A stretch of 64,000 nucleotides of DNA from Nocardia arthritidis (GCF_011801145.1 NZ_CP046172.1:9486001-9550000); one strand, 5' to 3'; numbered from the stretch's first letter, positions 35,816 through 45,003 are shown. Notes: generated from the letters alone by a model not told the origin. Program-made: numbers and translations.

Positions 35816-36352
35816 TCAGCAGTCCTCGAAGAACGCCTTCACGAAACCGGCGGACTGGTAGGCGTAATCCCACGCCCAGCGGGCCACCGACAGGTGCGGG
35901 GCCGGATCCAGGAACAGCAGCTCACCGCCCCAACACTTTTCGAGAATGTAGCGGGCACGGGAGATATGCGGGGTGAATGTCACCACCAGCACCCGATGCC
36001 AGTTGTTCGCGCGGGCCAGCGCGGCCAGCTCCCGGCCCTCGCCGCGGGTCGTGCGCGGCGACGGATCGAAACAGGTGACCTGGAAGCTGTAGCGGGAGTG
36101 GCAGATCCGGTTCATCACCGCGCTGTGCTCGTACGGATCGGAGAACAGGACCCGCGGCGCGTAGCCGTCGTGCGCCAATCGCAGACCGAGTTGTTCACGA
36201 CCGTCGTGCGCGCCGCCGAGCACCAGGATCGCGTCGGCCCGAGCGGGCCGGTCCACCCGCGGATCGACATACACCGGCCATAGCGCCCCGACGGCCACCG
36301 ACAGCACGGCGATCAGGCCCAGCGGAACCCAGGTGATCCGGTGTCGTCGCAC
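35816..36352 (-). CDS. YdcF/DUF218 family membrane-linked protein
   Basis: The GTG start at 36352 gives RRHRITWVPLGLIAVLSVAVGALWPVYV, a single N-terminal membrane helix; the longer open frame into the udgA upstream region is rejected. The domain of about 150 residues starts ADAILVLGGAHDGREQLGLRLAHDGYAPRVLFSDP and includes CFDPSPRTTRGEGRELAALARANNWHRVLVVTFTPHISRARYILEKCW. This matches the ElyC/SanA/YdcF fold (D-A-I-x-V-L-G-G; P-x-x-T-x-x-E; S-x-x-H-x-x-R). Members are linked to cell-envelope metabolism. It is divergent from the UDP-glucose dehydrogenase gene. Confidence 0.82.
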   Translation of the reverse strand: MRRHRITWVPLGLIAVLSVAVGALWPVYVDPRVDRPARADAILVLGGAHDGREQLGLRLAHDGYAPRVLFSDPYEHSAVMNRICHSRYSFQVTCFDPSPRTTRGEGRELAALARANNWHRVLVVTFTPHISRARYILEKCWGGELLFLDPAPHLSVARWAWDYAYQSAGFVKAFFEDC

Positions 36353-36539
36353 CGGGCCGATGGTAGCTCGCCGTGTTAGCCGTCGGATCGCCGTTTGCCC
36401 TGGCAGCGGGCCTGTGCGGGGCCAAACCGAATGTTGGGCGAACACGGTGTGACCCACGTCGCCATCTGTACACCCGATGTTGCCGTGACCCTTGCCTCGC
36501 TGACGTGGTGCGGCCATCGGCGGCGCTTACCAATCGATC

Positions 36540-37862
36540 ATGCGATGCACAGTCTTCGGAACCGGGTACCTGGGGGCCACGCACGCCGCGTGCATGGCAG
36601 AACTCGGACACGATGTGGTCGGCGTCGACGTCGACCCAGGCAAGGTGGCGAAGCTGTCCGACGGCGTCGTGCCCTTCTACGAACCGGGTTTGGAGGAGGT
36701 GCTGCGACGCAACCTGGAGGCGGGGCGGCTGCGGTTCACCACCTCGTATCCGGAGGCCGCCGCACACGCCGACGTGCATTTCCTCGGCGTCGGCACCCCG
36801 CAGAAGAAGGGCGAATACGCAGCCGACCTGAAATATGTGCACGCCGTTGTGGATACGCTCGCGCCGCTGCTGGAGCGCCCGTCGGTGATCATCGGCAAGT
36901 CCACCGTGCCGGTCGGCACGGCGGCCGCGCTCGGCGAACGGGCGCGGGCGCTGGCCACCACCGATATCGAGGTGGCGTGGAATCCGGAATTCCTGCGCGA
37001 GGGTTTCGCGGTACAGGACACGCTCCGCCCGGACCGGCTGGTGCTCGGCGTCGACCGGTCCCGGGACAACTCCGATTGGGTCGAGGAGCTGGTCCGCGAG
37101 ATCTACGCCGACCTGGTCGCCGCCGACGTGCCCTTCCTGCTGACCGACCTGGCCACCGCGGAGCTGGTCAAGGTCTCGGCGAACGCCTTTCTGGCGACCA
37201 AGATTTCGTTCATCAACGCGGTCTCCGAGGTCTGCGAGGCGACCGGCGCCGACGTGACCGTGCTCGCCGACGCGCTCGGCTACGACGCACGCATCGGCCG
37301 CCGCTTCCTCAACGCCGGACTCGGTTTCGGCGGTGGCTGCCTACCCAAGGACATTCGCGCGTTCATGGCCCGCTCCGGTGAGCTCGGGGCCGATCACGCC
37401 GTCGCCTTCCTGCGCGAAGTCGACAACATCAATATGCGCCGCCGCACCAAGATGGTCGATATGGCGACACGCGCGGTCGGCGGCTCGCTGCTCGGCGCCA
37501 ATGTCGCGGTGCTCGGTGCCGCGTTCAAACCCGAATCCGACGATGTGCGTGACTCGCCCGCGCTGAACGTGGCCGGGATGATCCAGCTGCACGGCGCGGT
37601 GGTCACCGTGTACGACCCCAAGGCACTGGAGAATTCGCGCCGGGTGTTCCCGACGCTGAACTACGCCACCTCGGTGGTGGAGGCGTGCGATCGCGCCGAC
37701 GTGGTTCTGGTGCTCACCGAGTGGCAGGAGTTCACCGCGCTGCGACCACAGGACCTCGATCGAGTGGTGCGCAGGCGGTCGATAATCGACGGCCGGAACT
37801 GTCTCAATCGTGCCACCTGGCGAGATGCGGGATGGGTGTACGCGGGACTCGGCACCCCGTAG
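36540..37862 (+). CDS. udgA: UDP-glucose 6-dehydrogenase
   Basis: The 440-residue enzyme oxidises UDP-glucose to UDP-glucuronate with two NAD+, supplying precursors for surface polysaccharide. It has an N-terminal Rossmann motif (CTVFGTGYLGATHAACMAELGH), the substrate-binding FLGVGTPQKKGEYAADLKYV and KSTVPVGTA blocks, and the hallmark GFGGGCLPKD with catalytic Cys267. The C-terminal UDP-binding domain includes VAVLGAAFKPESDDVRDSPALNV. Length is usual for the family. In mycobacteria the orthologue neighbours dcd, which is also in this window (45221-45820). No ribosome site is clear before ATG 36540. Confidence 0.93.
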   Translation: MRCTVFGTGYLGATHAACMAELGHDVVGVDVDPGKVAKLSDGVVPFYEPGLEEVLRRNLEAGRLRFTTSYPEAAAHADVHFLGVGTPQKKGEYAADLKYVHAVVDTLAPLLERPSVIIGKSTVPVGTAAALGERARALATTDIEVAWNPEFLREGFAVQDTLRPDRLVLGVDRSRDNSDWVEELVREIYADLVAADVPFLLTDLATAELVKVSANAFLATKISFINAVSEVCEATGADVTVLADALGYDARIGRRFLNAGLGFGGGCLPKDIRAFMARSGELGADHAVAFLREVDNINMRRRTKMVDMATRAVGGSLLGANVAVLGAAFKPESDDVRDSPALNVAGMIQLHGAVVTVYDPKALENSRRVFPTLNYATSVVEACDRADVVLVLTEWQEFTALRPQDLDRVVRRRSIIDGRNCLNRATWRDAGWVYAGLGTP

Positions 37863-38089
37863 AGTGGCTCGGCAGTGTGGATTGCGGCGTTCGCGGGTCC
37901 CTACGTGGTTAAGCAGGCTGCCTCCTCCGGGCCTGACGCTCACGCCGCGAGCGGGGGTTTTACTGCCGGACGACCAGTCCTGCCTTACGTGTCGCCGGTC
38001 ATCGACGGTAGGGTCCGTGAGGCGGGCCCGATCCACCGGTGAGCGGCGCAGGCTCGCATGTCGTAAGTGTGAAACGAGATGGGCAGCTG

Positions 38090-39421
38090 ATGAGTTCGGT
38101 ACTGGGAGTTTCGGTGGGGGCCGGCGCTGTCCGTATGGCGCGACCACACCTCGGGAACCCCGGCGGGCCCATCGGTGCACACGCCTTCGACCTGCAGCAC
38201 ATCGCGGTCAACGGACATCCGATGGCGGAGTTGACGGCCCAGGCCATCGGCGTCACCGTGGCGAGTTCGCCGGAACCCACCGCGACGGCCATCGCCTATC
38301 GCAGTGAGGAACACGCACACGGCATCCGGGCCGCGATGGCCCGCCAGCAGCTGACCAATTACGAGTTGGTCCCCGAGGTCGTCGCCGCGCTCGAATTCGC
38401 CGAGGCCACGGGCGATATCCGCGGCATCTCGTCGCTGGTGGTGTACGACCTAGGCAGTTCCGGACTTTCGGTGAGCGTGGTCGATACGCAGACCCGGGAG
38501 GTCCGCTACAGCGAACGCACCAGCGATATCAGCGGCGACTATCTGGATTCGCTTATCCGGGAACAGCAGATCGCGTCGGGGCGGATCGCCCATCCGCAGG
38601 ATCCGGCCGGTTTGGCCGCACTGGACGCGCTGTGCTGCGAGGCCAAGGAACAGCTGTCCATCAATACCGCGGTCGCGCTGCCGAGCGAGCACGGCCTTGT
38701 CCTGCTGGCGCAGGAGAACTTCGAGGCGCTGATCATGCTGGCGATCGAATCGTCGGCGCGGATGGCGCGCGATGTGATCGTGCGCTCCGACCGCCCGGTG
38801 CACGGTGTGCTTGCCATCGGCGGATGCGCGCGAATCCCCTTGATACCGCGGGTTTTGGAACGCTGGATGGGTGTTCCGGTGATCGTGCCGGAAAGTCCGG
38901 AGACGGTGATGGCGCGCGGCGCGGCGCTGCTGGCCAGGCAGCTGCGGCCGTCGCGTCAGGTCGCCCCGGCGCCCGTACCCGGTCCGGCGGCCGGCCCGCC
39001 CGGCCCGGATGAACTATCGCCCGCCTGGCTGTCGGCGCCGCCGAAGAAGCACGGCAAGCGGGGGGTCAGTGCCGCGGTGCTGACCGTGAGCGCGCTCGCG
39101 GTGGTCGCGGCGATCGGACTCGGACTCGGTTACGGCCCACAGGTTTTGACGAGGGACTCGCAGAGCACCGACAAATCCACGCCGTCCCCGACCACCACCG
39201 CGCCGCGCACCACCACCCTCGAACCGCAGATCGTGGTGTCGCCCGCGCCGACCACCGAGAGCGAAGTGCCCGCCGCACCGCCGCCGCGCCGGGCCGCGAC
39301 CACGACACCTCCACCGCCCGAACCCGGCCCGAATACCATTGTGGTGCCGGGACTTCCACCGATCGTGGTACCGACCATTCCACCGGTCATCATTCCGGGT
39401 TTCCCGGGTCCGGGGCAGTGA
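38090..39421 (+). CDS. Membrane-anchored Hsp70-like protein (third copy)
   Basis: The start is set at ATG 38090 (MSSVLGVSVGAGAVRMARPH) because the family begins with the phosphate-1 loop; the upstream GTG at 38039 is less likely. The 443-residue product has a shortened actin-type ATPase: phosphate-2 YDLGSSGLSVSVVD (about 117), EAKEQLSINTAVALP (as in the 4680 protein) and adenosine motif GGCARIPLIPRVLERW (about 243). A transmembrane helix (about 328-350) follows, then a Thr/Pro-rich tail. It lacks a peptide-binding domain. NBD sub-domain IB seems reduced. It is divergent from neither neighbour; an intergenic region of 227 bases precedes it. Function unknown, presumably as for its relatives near iniR. 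Confidence 0.78.
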   Translation: MSSVLGVSVGAGAVRMARPHLGNPGGPIGAHAFDLQHIAVNGHPMAELTAQAIGVTVASSPEPTATAIAYRSEEHAHGIRAAMARQQLTNYELVPEVVAALEFAEATGDIRGISSLVVYDLGSSGLSVSVVDTQTREVRYSERTSDISGDYLDSLIREQQIASGRIAHPQDPAGLAALDALCCEAKEQLSINTAVALPSEHGLVLLAQENFEALIMLAIESSARMARDVIVRSDRPVHGVLAIGGCARIPLIPRVLERWMGVPVIVPESPETVMARGAALLARQLRPSRQVAPAPVPGPAAGPPGPDELSPAWLSAPPKKHGKRGVSAAVLTVSALAVVAAIGLGLGYGPQVLTRDSQSTDKSTPSPTTTAPRTTTLEPQIVVSPAPTTESEVPAAPPPRRAATTTPPPPEPGPNTIVVPGLPPIVVPTIPPVIIPGFPGPGQ

Positions 39422-39462
39422 ACGGATAGCGCGAGTTCTGTTCTCGCGCAGTATGTTCCGTA

Positions 39463-40737
39463 CTACTGGTCGACCCTGGCATGCCGGGCACGGCGGGGCG
39501 GGGCCGGTGGGCGGCGGGATCCGATGGGCCGGGCGAGCAATACCGCGATGGCGGTGGTCAGCGGCACCGAAAGGGCAAGGGCGATACCGCCGACCGCGGA
39601 GCGGGCGATTTCGATGCCGACCGCGTCACCGGTGAGGATGTTGGTGATGGACCGCCCGGCGACGCTGAACAGCAGCAGCAGCGGCAGCGCACCGCCCGCG
39701 TACGCGAGGACCAGCGTGTAGACGGTGCTCGCGATGTGGTCGCGCCCGACACGCATCGCGGCCGCGAAAACCTCACGGCGGGAAGCGGCTTCGTCGAGTG
39801 CGGCGAGTTCGAAGGCGGCCGAGGCCTGCGTGATGGTGACGTCGTTGAGCACGCCGAGCGAGCCGATGATGAATCCGGCGAGCAGTAGCCCGGTGATGCT
39901 GACGTGCTGCAGATACGTTGCGACGTTGGTGTTCTGCTCCTCGGACAGACCGGTGAGATGGGTGGCCTTCAGCGTCACCCAGGACAGTACGGCCGCCACG
40001 ATCATCGACGTCAGCGTGCCGAGCAGTGCGGAGCTGGTGCGCAGGCTCACCCCGTGCGCCAGGTACAGCACGGCGTACAGGATGACAGCGCCCGCCACCA
40101 GCGCGACCGGTATCGCCGGTTTACCGTCGAGCAGGGCGGGCAGCAGGAAGACGACCAGCACGAGGAAGGCGAAGCCGAGCCCGAGCACCGCCCGCAGGCC
40201 GCGCCAGCGCGCCACGATGGCGATGACCACGACGAAGGCGAGCACGATCAGGGTGATCGGCGTCCCGCGGGAGTAGTCGTCGAACGAGTAGAGCGGGGCC
40301 CCGTTCGGATCGGTCTGGCGGATGATCCGGATCTTGTCGCCCGCGTGCAGATCGGGTTGTCCTGGGCCGGGGGCGATTTCGAAGAGCGTGTGATTGCCCT
40401 GATGCGGCCCGGAGTCGATGGAGATGATGCTGCGCTGGCAGTTGTAGCCGTTGCTGCGCGGCGCGTCGGGCTTCTCGATGAACACCTTGCCGTTCGAATT
40501 GCTGCCGCACGGACCGATGTCCTGTGACACGACGGTGCCGGATTCGGTCTGCACCGCGCCGCCGCCGGCGTTCTGCATGGGCAGCGGAATGTCGACGTGT
40601 TGACGGCTGGGCCACAGCCAGATGGCACCGATGACGACGAGAATGCCGATGGCGGTGAGTAATCCGATCACGACGCGGGCCGCGTTGGCACCGATCTCGA
40701 TCGGTCCTTCGTGGTGATGGTGATGATGGTGATCCAC
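39463..40737 (-). CDS. YibE/F family multi-pass membrane protein with natural N-terminal His tract
   Basis: The 424-residue protein starts MDHHHHHHHEGPIEIGANAARV, a run of seven histidines from codon 3. One membrane helix (GLLTAIGILVVIGAIWLW) precedes an extracytoplasmic domain of about 110 residues. Then come seven or so helices with the YibE/F pattern (ITLIVLAFVVVIAIVARWRGLRAVLGLGFAFLVLVVFLLPALL; SITGLLLAGFIIGSLGVLNDVTITQASAAFEL; TGDAVGIEIARSAVGGIALALSVPLTTAIAVLLA). Transport or channel activity has been guessed for this family but not shown. The His tract suggests metal binding or sensing, by inference. It lies downstream of the 6C RNA on the same strand. Confidence 0.85.
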   Translation of the reverse strand: MDHHHHHHHEGPIEIGANAARVVIGLLTAIGILVVIGAIWLWPSRQHVDIPLPMQNAGGGAVQTESGTVVSQDIGPCGSNSNGKVFIEKPDAPRSNGYNCQRSIISIDSGPHQGNHTLFEIAPGPGQPDLHAGDKIRIIRQTDPNGAPLYSFDDYSRGTPITLIVLAFVVVIAIVARWRGLRAVLGLGFAFLVLVVFLLPALLDGKPAIPVALVAGAVILYAVLYLAHGVSLRTSSALLGTLTSMIVAAVLSWVTLKATHLTGLSEEQNTNVATYLQHVSITGLLLAGFIIGSLGVLNDVTITQASAAFELAALDEAASRREVFAAAMRVGRDHIASTVYTLVLAYAGGALPLLLLFSVAGRSITNILTGDAVGIEIARSAVGGIALALSVPLTTAIAVLLARPIGSRRPPAPPRRARHARVDQ

Positions 40738-40869
40738 CGGGCTCCTACCTGTCCGTCGAATCCTGCCCGCGTGCGAGCTTAAAGGATCTGATTTTCAAGA
40801 TCACCTCATGCACGCGGACAACACGGCTGATAGCCCGTGGGCATTCGAGAACAGCGGAGAGAATTCCGG

Positions 40870-40997
40870 AGGGGGCGGCGGAGAGCAGGGGGATGTCTCC
40901 GCCGCCCGCGAGCCGGCGCCCAGGGGGGTAGGCGCCCGAACTCGAGATCCGGTTGCTCAGGGGGGTAAGCAACCCGACCGGGCACTCGTAGTGCCAA
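40870..40997 (-). ncRNA. 6C small RNA
   Basis: On the minus strand two hairpins share an identical loop, TACCCCCCTG with six cytosines, on different stems: GGTTGCT/AGCAACC (40951-40974) and GGCGCC/GGCGCC (40915-40936). Keeping the loop while stems differ is the mark of the actinobacterial 6C RNA, named for two C6 loops. A third, perfect 12-bp stem (40873-40884 with 40896-40907), also with a C-rich loop, follows and may be the terminator. A -10-like TACAGT at 41003-41008 places the start near 40996. In mycobacteria the 6C/B11 RNA regulates many mRNAs by base pairing of the C-rich loops with G-rich ribosome-binding regions. Confidence 0.85.
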
Positions 40998-41002
40998 GAG
41001 CT

Positions 41003-41027
41003 ACTGTACACAAAAGATCGTCTTTTG
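41003..41027 (-). promoter_or_regulatory. Promoter of the 6C RNA with overlapping palindrome
   Basis: Minus-strand TACAGT (41003-41008) fits the -10 consensus. Immediately upstream, CAAAAGA-TCG-TCTTTTG (41011-41027) is a perfect inverted repeat lying between the -10 and the -35 region. A protein bound there would block or modulate the promoter. No convincing -35 is present. Confidence 0.5.
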
Positions 41028-41122
41028 CGCTAGATCAGTCTTCAAACGTCCTAATTTCCGAACCTCAAGTATGTTTCATGTCCGGAACCGGGGCGATTCG
41101 GTTGCTCGTGGCGCGCTGAGGG

Positions 41123-42370
41123 CTATTGCCGATAGCTGGAAAGAAAGTTGCCGAAACGTTCGATCGCCACCGCGAGATCCCGTGCCCACGGCAGCGTCAC
41201 GATCCGCAGATGATCGTGATTCGGCCAGTTGAAGCCGGTGCCCTGCACCATCAGGATCTTCTCCGACAGCAGCAGATCCAGGATCAGCTTCGAATCATCA
41301 TGGATCTCATGGACGTTCGGGTCCAGGCGGGGGAAGGCATACAGTGCGCCACGGGGTTTCACGCAGGACACACCGGGAATCATGTTGAGCCGCTCCCATG
41401 CGACATCGCGCTGCTCCAGCAGCCTGCCGCCGGGCAGGATCAGATCCTCGATGCTCTGATGTCCGCCGAGCGCGACCTGAATCGCATGCTGCGCAGGCAC
41501 ATTCGGGCACAGCCTGGTGGAGGCGAGCAGATCGATACCCTCCAGGAACCCCCCGGCGTGCTCCTTCGGACCGGTGATCGCGAGCCAGCCGGCACGGTAG
41601 CCAGCCACCCGGTAGGCCTTGGACAGACCGTTGAAGGTCAGGCACAGCAGGTCCGGCGCCAGCGTGGCCAGCGAAATATGTTTGGCGTCGTCGTAGAGGA
41701 TCTTGTCGTAGATTTCATCGGCGAGCAGCAGCAATTGATGCTTTCGCGCTATATCGACCAGCTGCTGCAGAATCTCCGACGAATACACCGCACCCGTCGG
41801 GTTGTTCGGATTGATCACCAATAGCGCTTTGGTCTTATCGGTGATCTTGGATTCGATATCGGCGATATCCGGCTGCCAGCCGTTCGACTCGTCGCACAGG
41901 TAATGCACCGGGGTGCCGCCCGCCAGACTCGTCATCGCGGTCCACAGCGGGTAGTCCGGCGCGGGGATCAGCACCTCGTCGCCGTTGTTCAGCAGCGCCT
42001 GCATGGTGATGGTGATCAGCTCGGAGACGCCGTTGCCGAGGTAGACATTGTCGACATCGAGCTCCGGGAAGCCGGGCACCAGCTCGTAGCGGGTGACGAT
42101 GGCCCGCCGCGCGGAGAGAATGCCCTTCGATTCGGAGTAGCCCTGGGCGTACGGCAGCGCGGCGATCATGTCCCGCATGATCACGTCGGGCGCCTCGAAT
42201 CCGAACGGGGCCGGATTGCCGATATTGAGCTTGAGGATGCGGTGGCCCTCGGCCTCCAGCCGTGCCGCCTGCGCGTGCACCGGTCCACGAATCTCGTAGA
42301 GCACATCCTGGAGCTTCGTGGACTGCTCCAGTACGCGCGGCGGGCGATGCGGTAGATGACTTGGGCTCAC
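41123..42370 (-). CDS. PLP-dependent aminotransferase, alanine/aspartate type (AspC/AlaA-like)
   Basis: The 415-residue fold-type I enzyme starts at GTG 42370. It has the substrate region LNIGNPAPFGFEAPD, YSESKGILSARRAIV, the PLP ring contacts LVINPNNPTGAVYS and LLADEIYDKILYDD, and the PLP-binding lysine (about K251) in FNGLSKAYRVAGYRAGW. The GVSCVKPRGALYAFPRLD region and the C-terminal IVTLPWARDL fit AlaA-type glutamate-pyruvate transaminases. The closest recalled match is mycobacterial Rv0337c (annotated aspC), located beside the Fe-S reductase in those genomes. Likely reaction: alanine plus 2-oxoglutarate to pyruvate plus glutamate. Confidence 0.88.
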   Translation of the reverse strand: MSPSHLPHRPPRVLEQSTKLQDVLYEIRGPVHAQAARLEAEGHRILKLNIGNPAPFGFEAPDVIMRDMIAALPYAQGYSESKGILSARRAIVTRYELVPGFPELDVDNVYLGNGVSELITITMQALLNNGDEVLIPAPDYPLWTAMTSLAGGTPVHYLCDESNGWQPDIADIESKITDKTKALLVINPNNPTGAVYSSEILQQLVDIARKHQLLLLADEIYDKILYDDAKHISLATLAPDLLCLTFNGLSKAYRVAGYRAGWLAITGPKEHAGGFLEGIDLLASTRLCPNVPAQHAIQVALGGHQSIEDLILPGGRLLEQRDVAWERLNMIPGVSCVKPRGALYAFPRLDPNVHEIHDDSKLILDLLLSEKILMVQGTGFNWPNHDHLRIVTLPWARDLAVAIERFGNFLSSYRQ

Positions 42371-42462
42371 CCGTCCAATGGTGCCATCCGCCGCAAGAGG
42401 TTAATCCACGTCACAACCCATCGGGCGGCTAGCGCTCGGCTACCCGCCCGATCCGGTCGCGA

Positions 42463-43857
42463 CTACGCGCCGGAGCCGCCGGGCGGTATGTTCTTGGCCG
42501 CCGACGATCCGCAGAACTCCTCGATGCGCTCGTCGAGCCTGCGCGCCTCCACCGCGTCACGGAAGGCCGGGCCGGCGATCTTGCGGCGCACCCCGGTGAG
42601 CCGCTCCTCCAGCTGGGCGATGCGCTTGTCCTCGGCGAGGCCCAGCACCGGCTGCAGCACCTCGGCCGCGCCGTCCAAACTGCCATTGATCAGGTGGGCG
42701 GCCGCATTGTCCACCCGGGCAAGCGATTCCGCGCCGTACGAGCGTTGCTCCGTCGGCCCGCTGGAGTACAGCTCGATGGCCCGCCGGGTCGCGGCCAGCG
42801 CCGGTTCCGCCTGGCCGAGATTGATATACGTTGCGCCGGCGTAATATTGGCTCTTCGCCTCGTTGAATCCGAATACGCCGCCGATCTCGTCGTGCAGGGT
42901 GTCGGTCTCGGCGATCTCCCGCGCCTCGTCGGCCGCCACGATGCAGCGGTGCGTATCGGCCGAATTGCCAAGGCGCGCCCAGATTCTCGCTTCGATATTG
43001 AGTAAACGCACCTTCGCCGTTGCCGATTCGGCGTACTCCTGCCCGCTCTGCGCCAGCACCACACCGCGGCGCGGGCGCTCGGACTTGTACTCGATCAGCG
43101 CATGCATACCCCTGGTCCAGGCGCGTAACCCGTTGTGCCCGCACAACTCCGCGTACGCCCAGGCCGCACGGACCTGCTCGCCCGCGGCGTCGAAATAGCC
43201 CAAATCGGTACTGGCATTGGCCAACAGCCCGGACAGGCTGCCCGCCAAAAGATAGAGGTGACTGGTATCGGATGGTCGCTGATGGCCCTCCAGCAACCGG
43301 TACACCCGGCGGCGCACCCGCAGCATCTCCACCATCATCGGTACCGGTGGAATGTGCACATAATCGTTCGCAATGCGTGTGACATCGGCATCGAGCTGTT
43401 CCAGTGTGGTCGCACCCACATTGGAGCTCTCCGCCTGGCCGGCGTGCTCGCTGGCCTCATGGGCAGCCGCCATGATCAGATCCCTCTCCGAAATCGCTGC
43501 TAACGCATCACCTCTCATCGCACCGGCATCTATGAGAGCCAATAGGTCCGCGTCGCTCGAATAAAGAGCGCGCCCCGAACTGGTTGCGCGCGCGTCTAAT
43601 CCGGGCCCGGCTGGACGATCGACTATGGGCTGATCGATCATCGCGGCAAACCGTGCCCGCACCACATCGTCGGACCTGGCCAGGGATGTATCCAAGGCGG
43701 CTTGATTGATCGGACGTGGGTGGACCCGCGCGCCACCGGCCTCCCACTTCGATACCAGACGCTCGTGCACACCGAGATGCGCAGCGAACTCTCTGATACT
43801 CATCCGCTTGGCATCGCGAAGGGCGCGGGCTTCACGACCTGACCACTCCCGGACCAC
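42463..43857 (-). CDS. XRE-family regulator with TPR-like C-terminus
   Basis: The 464-residue protein starts at GTG 43857 with GGAAGGGA about 8 bases upstream. The N-terminal HTH (WSGREARALRDAKRMSIREFAAHLGVHERLVSKWEAGG) is a Cro/C1-type fold typical of large actinobacterial regulators. The remaining 400 residues are helical with TPR-like repeats (LNIEARIWARLGNSADTHRCIVAADEAREIAE; AGATYINLGQAEPALAATRRAIELY). Such proteins often sense small molecules or peptides. It is divergent from the gene at 44336, its most likely target. Confidence 0.82.
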   Translation of the reverse strand: MVREWSGREARALRDAKRMSIREFAAHLGVHERLVSKWEAGGARVHPRPINQAALDTSLARSDDVVRARFAAMIDQPIVDRPAGPGLDARATSSGRALYSSDADLLALIDAGAMRGDALAAISERDLIMAAAHEASEHAGQAESSNVGATTLEQLDADVTRIANDYVHIPPVPMMVEMLRVRRRVYRLLEGHQRPSDTSHLYLLAGSLSGLLANASTDLGYFDAAGEQVRAAWAYAELCGHNGLRAWTRGMHALIEYKSERPRRGVVLAQSGQEYAESATAKVRLLNIEARIWARLGNSADTHRCIVAADEAREIAETDTLHDEIGGVFGFNEAKSQYYAGATYINLGQAEPALAATRRAIELYSSGPTEQRSYGAESLARVDNAAAHLINGSLDGAAEVLQPVLGLAEDKRIAQLEERLTGVRRKIAGPAFRDAVEARRLDERIEEFCGSSAAKNIPPGGSGA

Positions 43858-44335
43858 GATGTCATCCCTTCCGAACGAACTCTTTCTCCAGGGTACGAGC
43901 GCTTTGTGAGAGCGGCCACAGCCGAGATCTTCCCGGTATCAAAGGGTTTGCGTCCGACTATTTGGGGTGATGCTCGGGTTTCGGTCGCCGCGTCTCTCAG
44001 GAGCACGTACACCGGCACGGCGGTCGCGCACAAGCTGACGAGGGAAGGCGTCCGGGTCCGCCTATGTTCGCCCGAGTCCCGCTCACCCCCTTGCGAATTC
44101 GCTTCCGCATGCGTCAGCGGCGGTAACCGGCCGGTCCGCGGTATCGGCGAATTCACCGAGGGCGAGACCTCGTCCGGTGTGCCGCTGGGCCGTACCTGGC
44201 GGATTCGTTCCGGTCACGCCCGCCGCTGTCCGGCTTGCCCGTCGGGCAGCGGAAAGGCAGCGGAAGGAGGGCATCGGGGCAATTCCGCAAAGCCCGCCTC
44301 GGCGCGAACCTTGATAGCGAGGCAAGGAGTTCGCC
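43858..44335. other. Intergenic region between divergent XRE regulator and 44336 gene
   Basis: No gene is supportable in these 478 bases; the open frames that cross it on both strands lack plausible composition and overlap real genes. It must contain the two divergent promoters. Only the ribosome site AAGGAG at 44324-44329 before GTG 44336 is clear. Confidence 0.5.
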
Positions 44336-44785
44336 GTGAACGTGGAGAAACTCAGAACAGTCGACGATTGGGTGGCATATTACCGACACGAATTCGGGCT
44401 ACCGGTGACCGAACGTGGCGGGTTCGTGATGCTACCCATCACCGGCCGCATCTGCGTTGTCCACTTGCCCACCGCCCGGGCCGAAAAGGTCAGGGCCGCT
44501 TTGGAACAGCAGGGGACGAGGGGCCCCATGCTGGCGAGGCAGATCAGGTGGAGCTTCCTCGCCGAGCCGGACAGCAGGCCGGGAACTCAGGTATTGGAGG
44601 TGCTGAACCGTCTTGATATCGGCATACCTGCCATCGGCAGTGCCGTGATGTTGCCGACCGGACTCGGTCGCTGGACCCGGGAAGGGTGCTTCTGGGTCAG
44701 CCCGCCGAGCCGCGGCGACACGCTTCCACCGCTATCCGCCATCATCACGACGGCGCTCGCGGTGGGAGCGGGCGGCGGGGACTGA
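44336..44785 (+). CDS. Hypothetical protein, divergent from the XRE regulator
   Basis: The 149-residue product starts at GTG 44336 with AAGGAG 7 bases upstream. It reads MNVEKLRTVDDWVAYYRHEFGLPVTERGGFVMLPITGRICVVHLPTARAEKVRAALEQQG, with LARQIRWSFLAEPDSRPGTQVLEVLNRLDIGIPAIGSAVMLPTGL later and a C-terminal PPLSAIITTALAVGAG helix. The alternation of strands and R/E residues resembles the small primase/polymerase-like N-terminal domain found next to such regulators in Nocardia and Streptomyces, but no catalytic motif is identifiable. Probably controlled by the neighbouring regulator. Confidence 0.7.
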   Translation: MNVEKLRTVDDWVAYYRHEFGLPVTERGGFVMLPITGRICVVHLPTARAEKVRAALEQQGTRGPMLARQIRWSFLAEPDSRPGTQVLEVLNRLDIGIPAIGSAVMLPTGLGRWTREGCFWVSPPSRGDTLPPLSAIITTALAVGAGGGD

Positions 44786-45003
44786 ATCGCACGCGCCGCG
44801 ATCGGTTCCCCGCGGCCGCCCGGCGCCGGGCCGAGCCGAACCCGCCCCTTTTCCTGGCAGTCGACGGGGCGGACTCGGTGGGGTGCGGCGACCGGGCCTT
44901 GGCACTGGTCACGATGTCGCGCAGGTGTGTAACGGATTAGGTGGGATTGTGGCACCCGCCGATCCGGTGTGCGGCGGACGTTCGCGTCGCGAGCGCGGTG
45001 CGC

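Noticed and set aside
35570..36283. A 237-codon plus-strand frame over the ydcF gene
   Set aside because: It is the antisense shadow of the YdcF domain, whose motifs are clear on the minus strand.
43906..44616. A 236-codon plus-strand frame across the XRE intergenic region
   Set aside because: It runs out of frame into the gene at 44336 and has no recognisable content.
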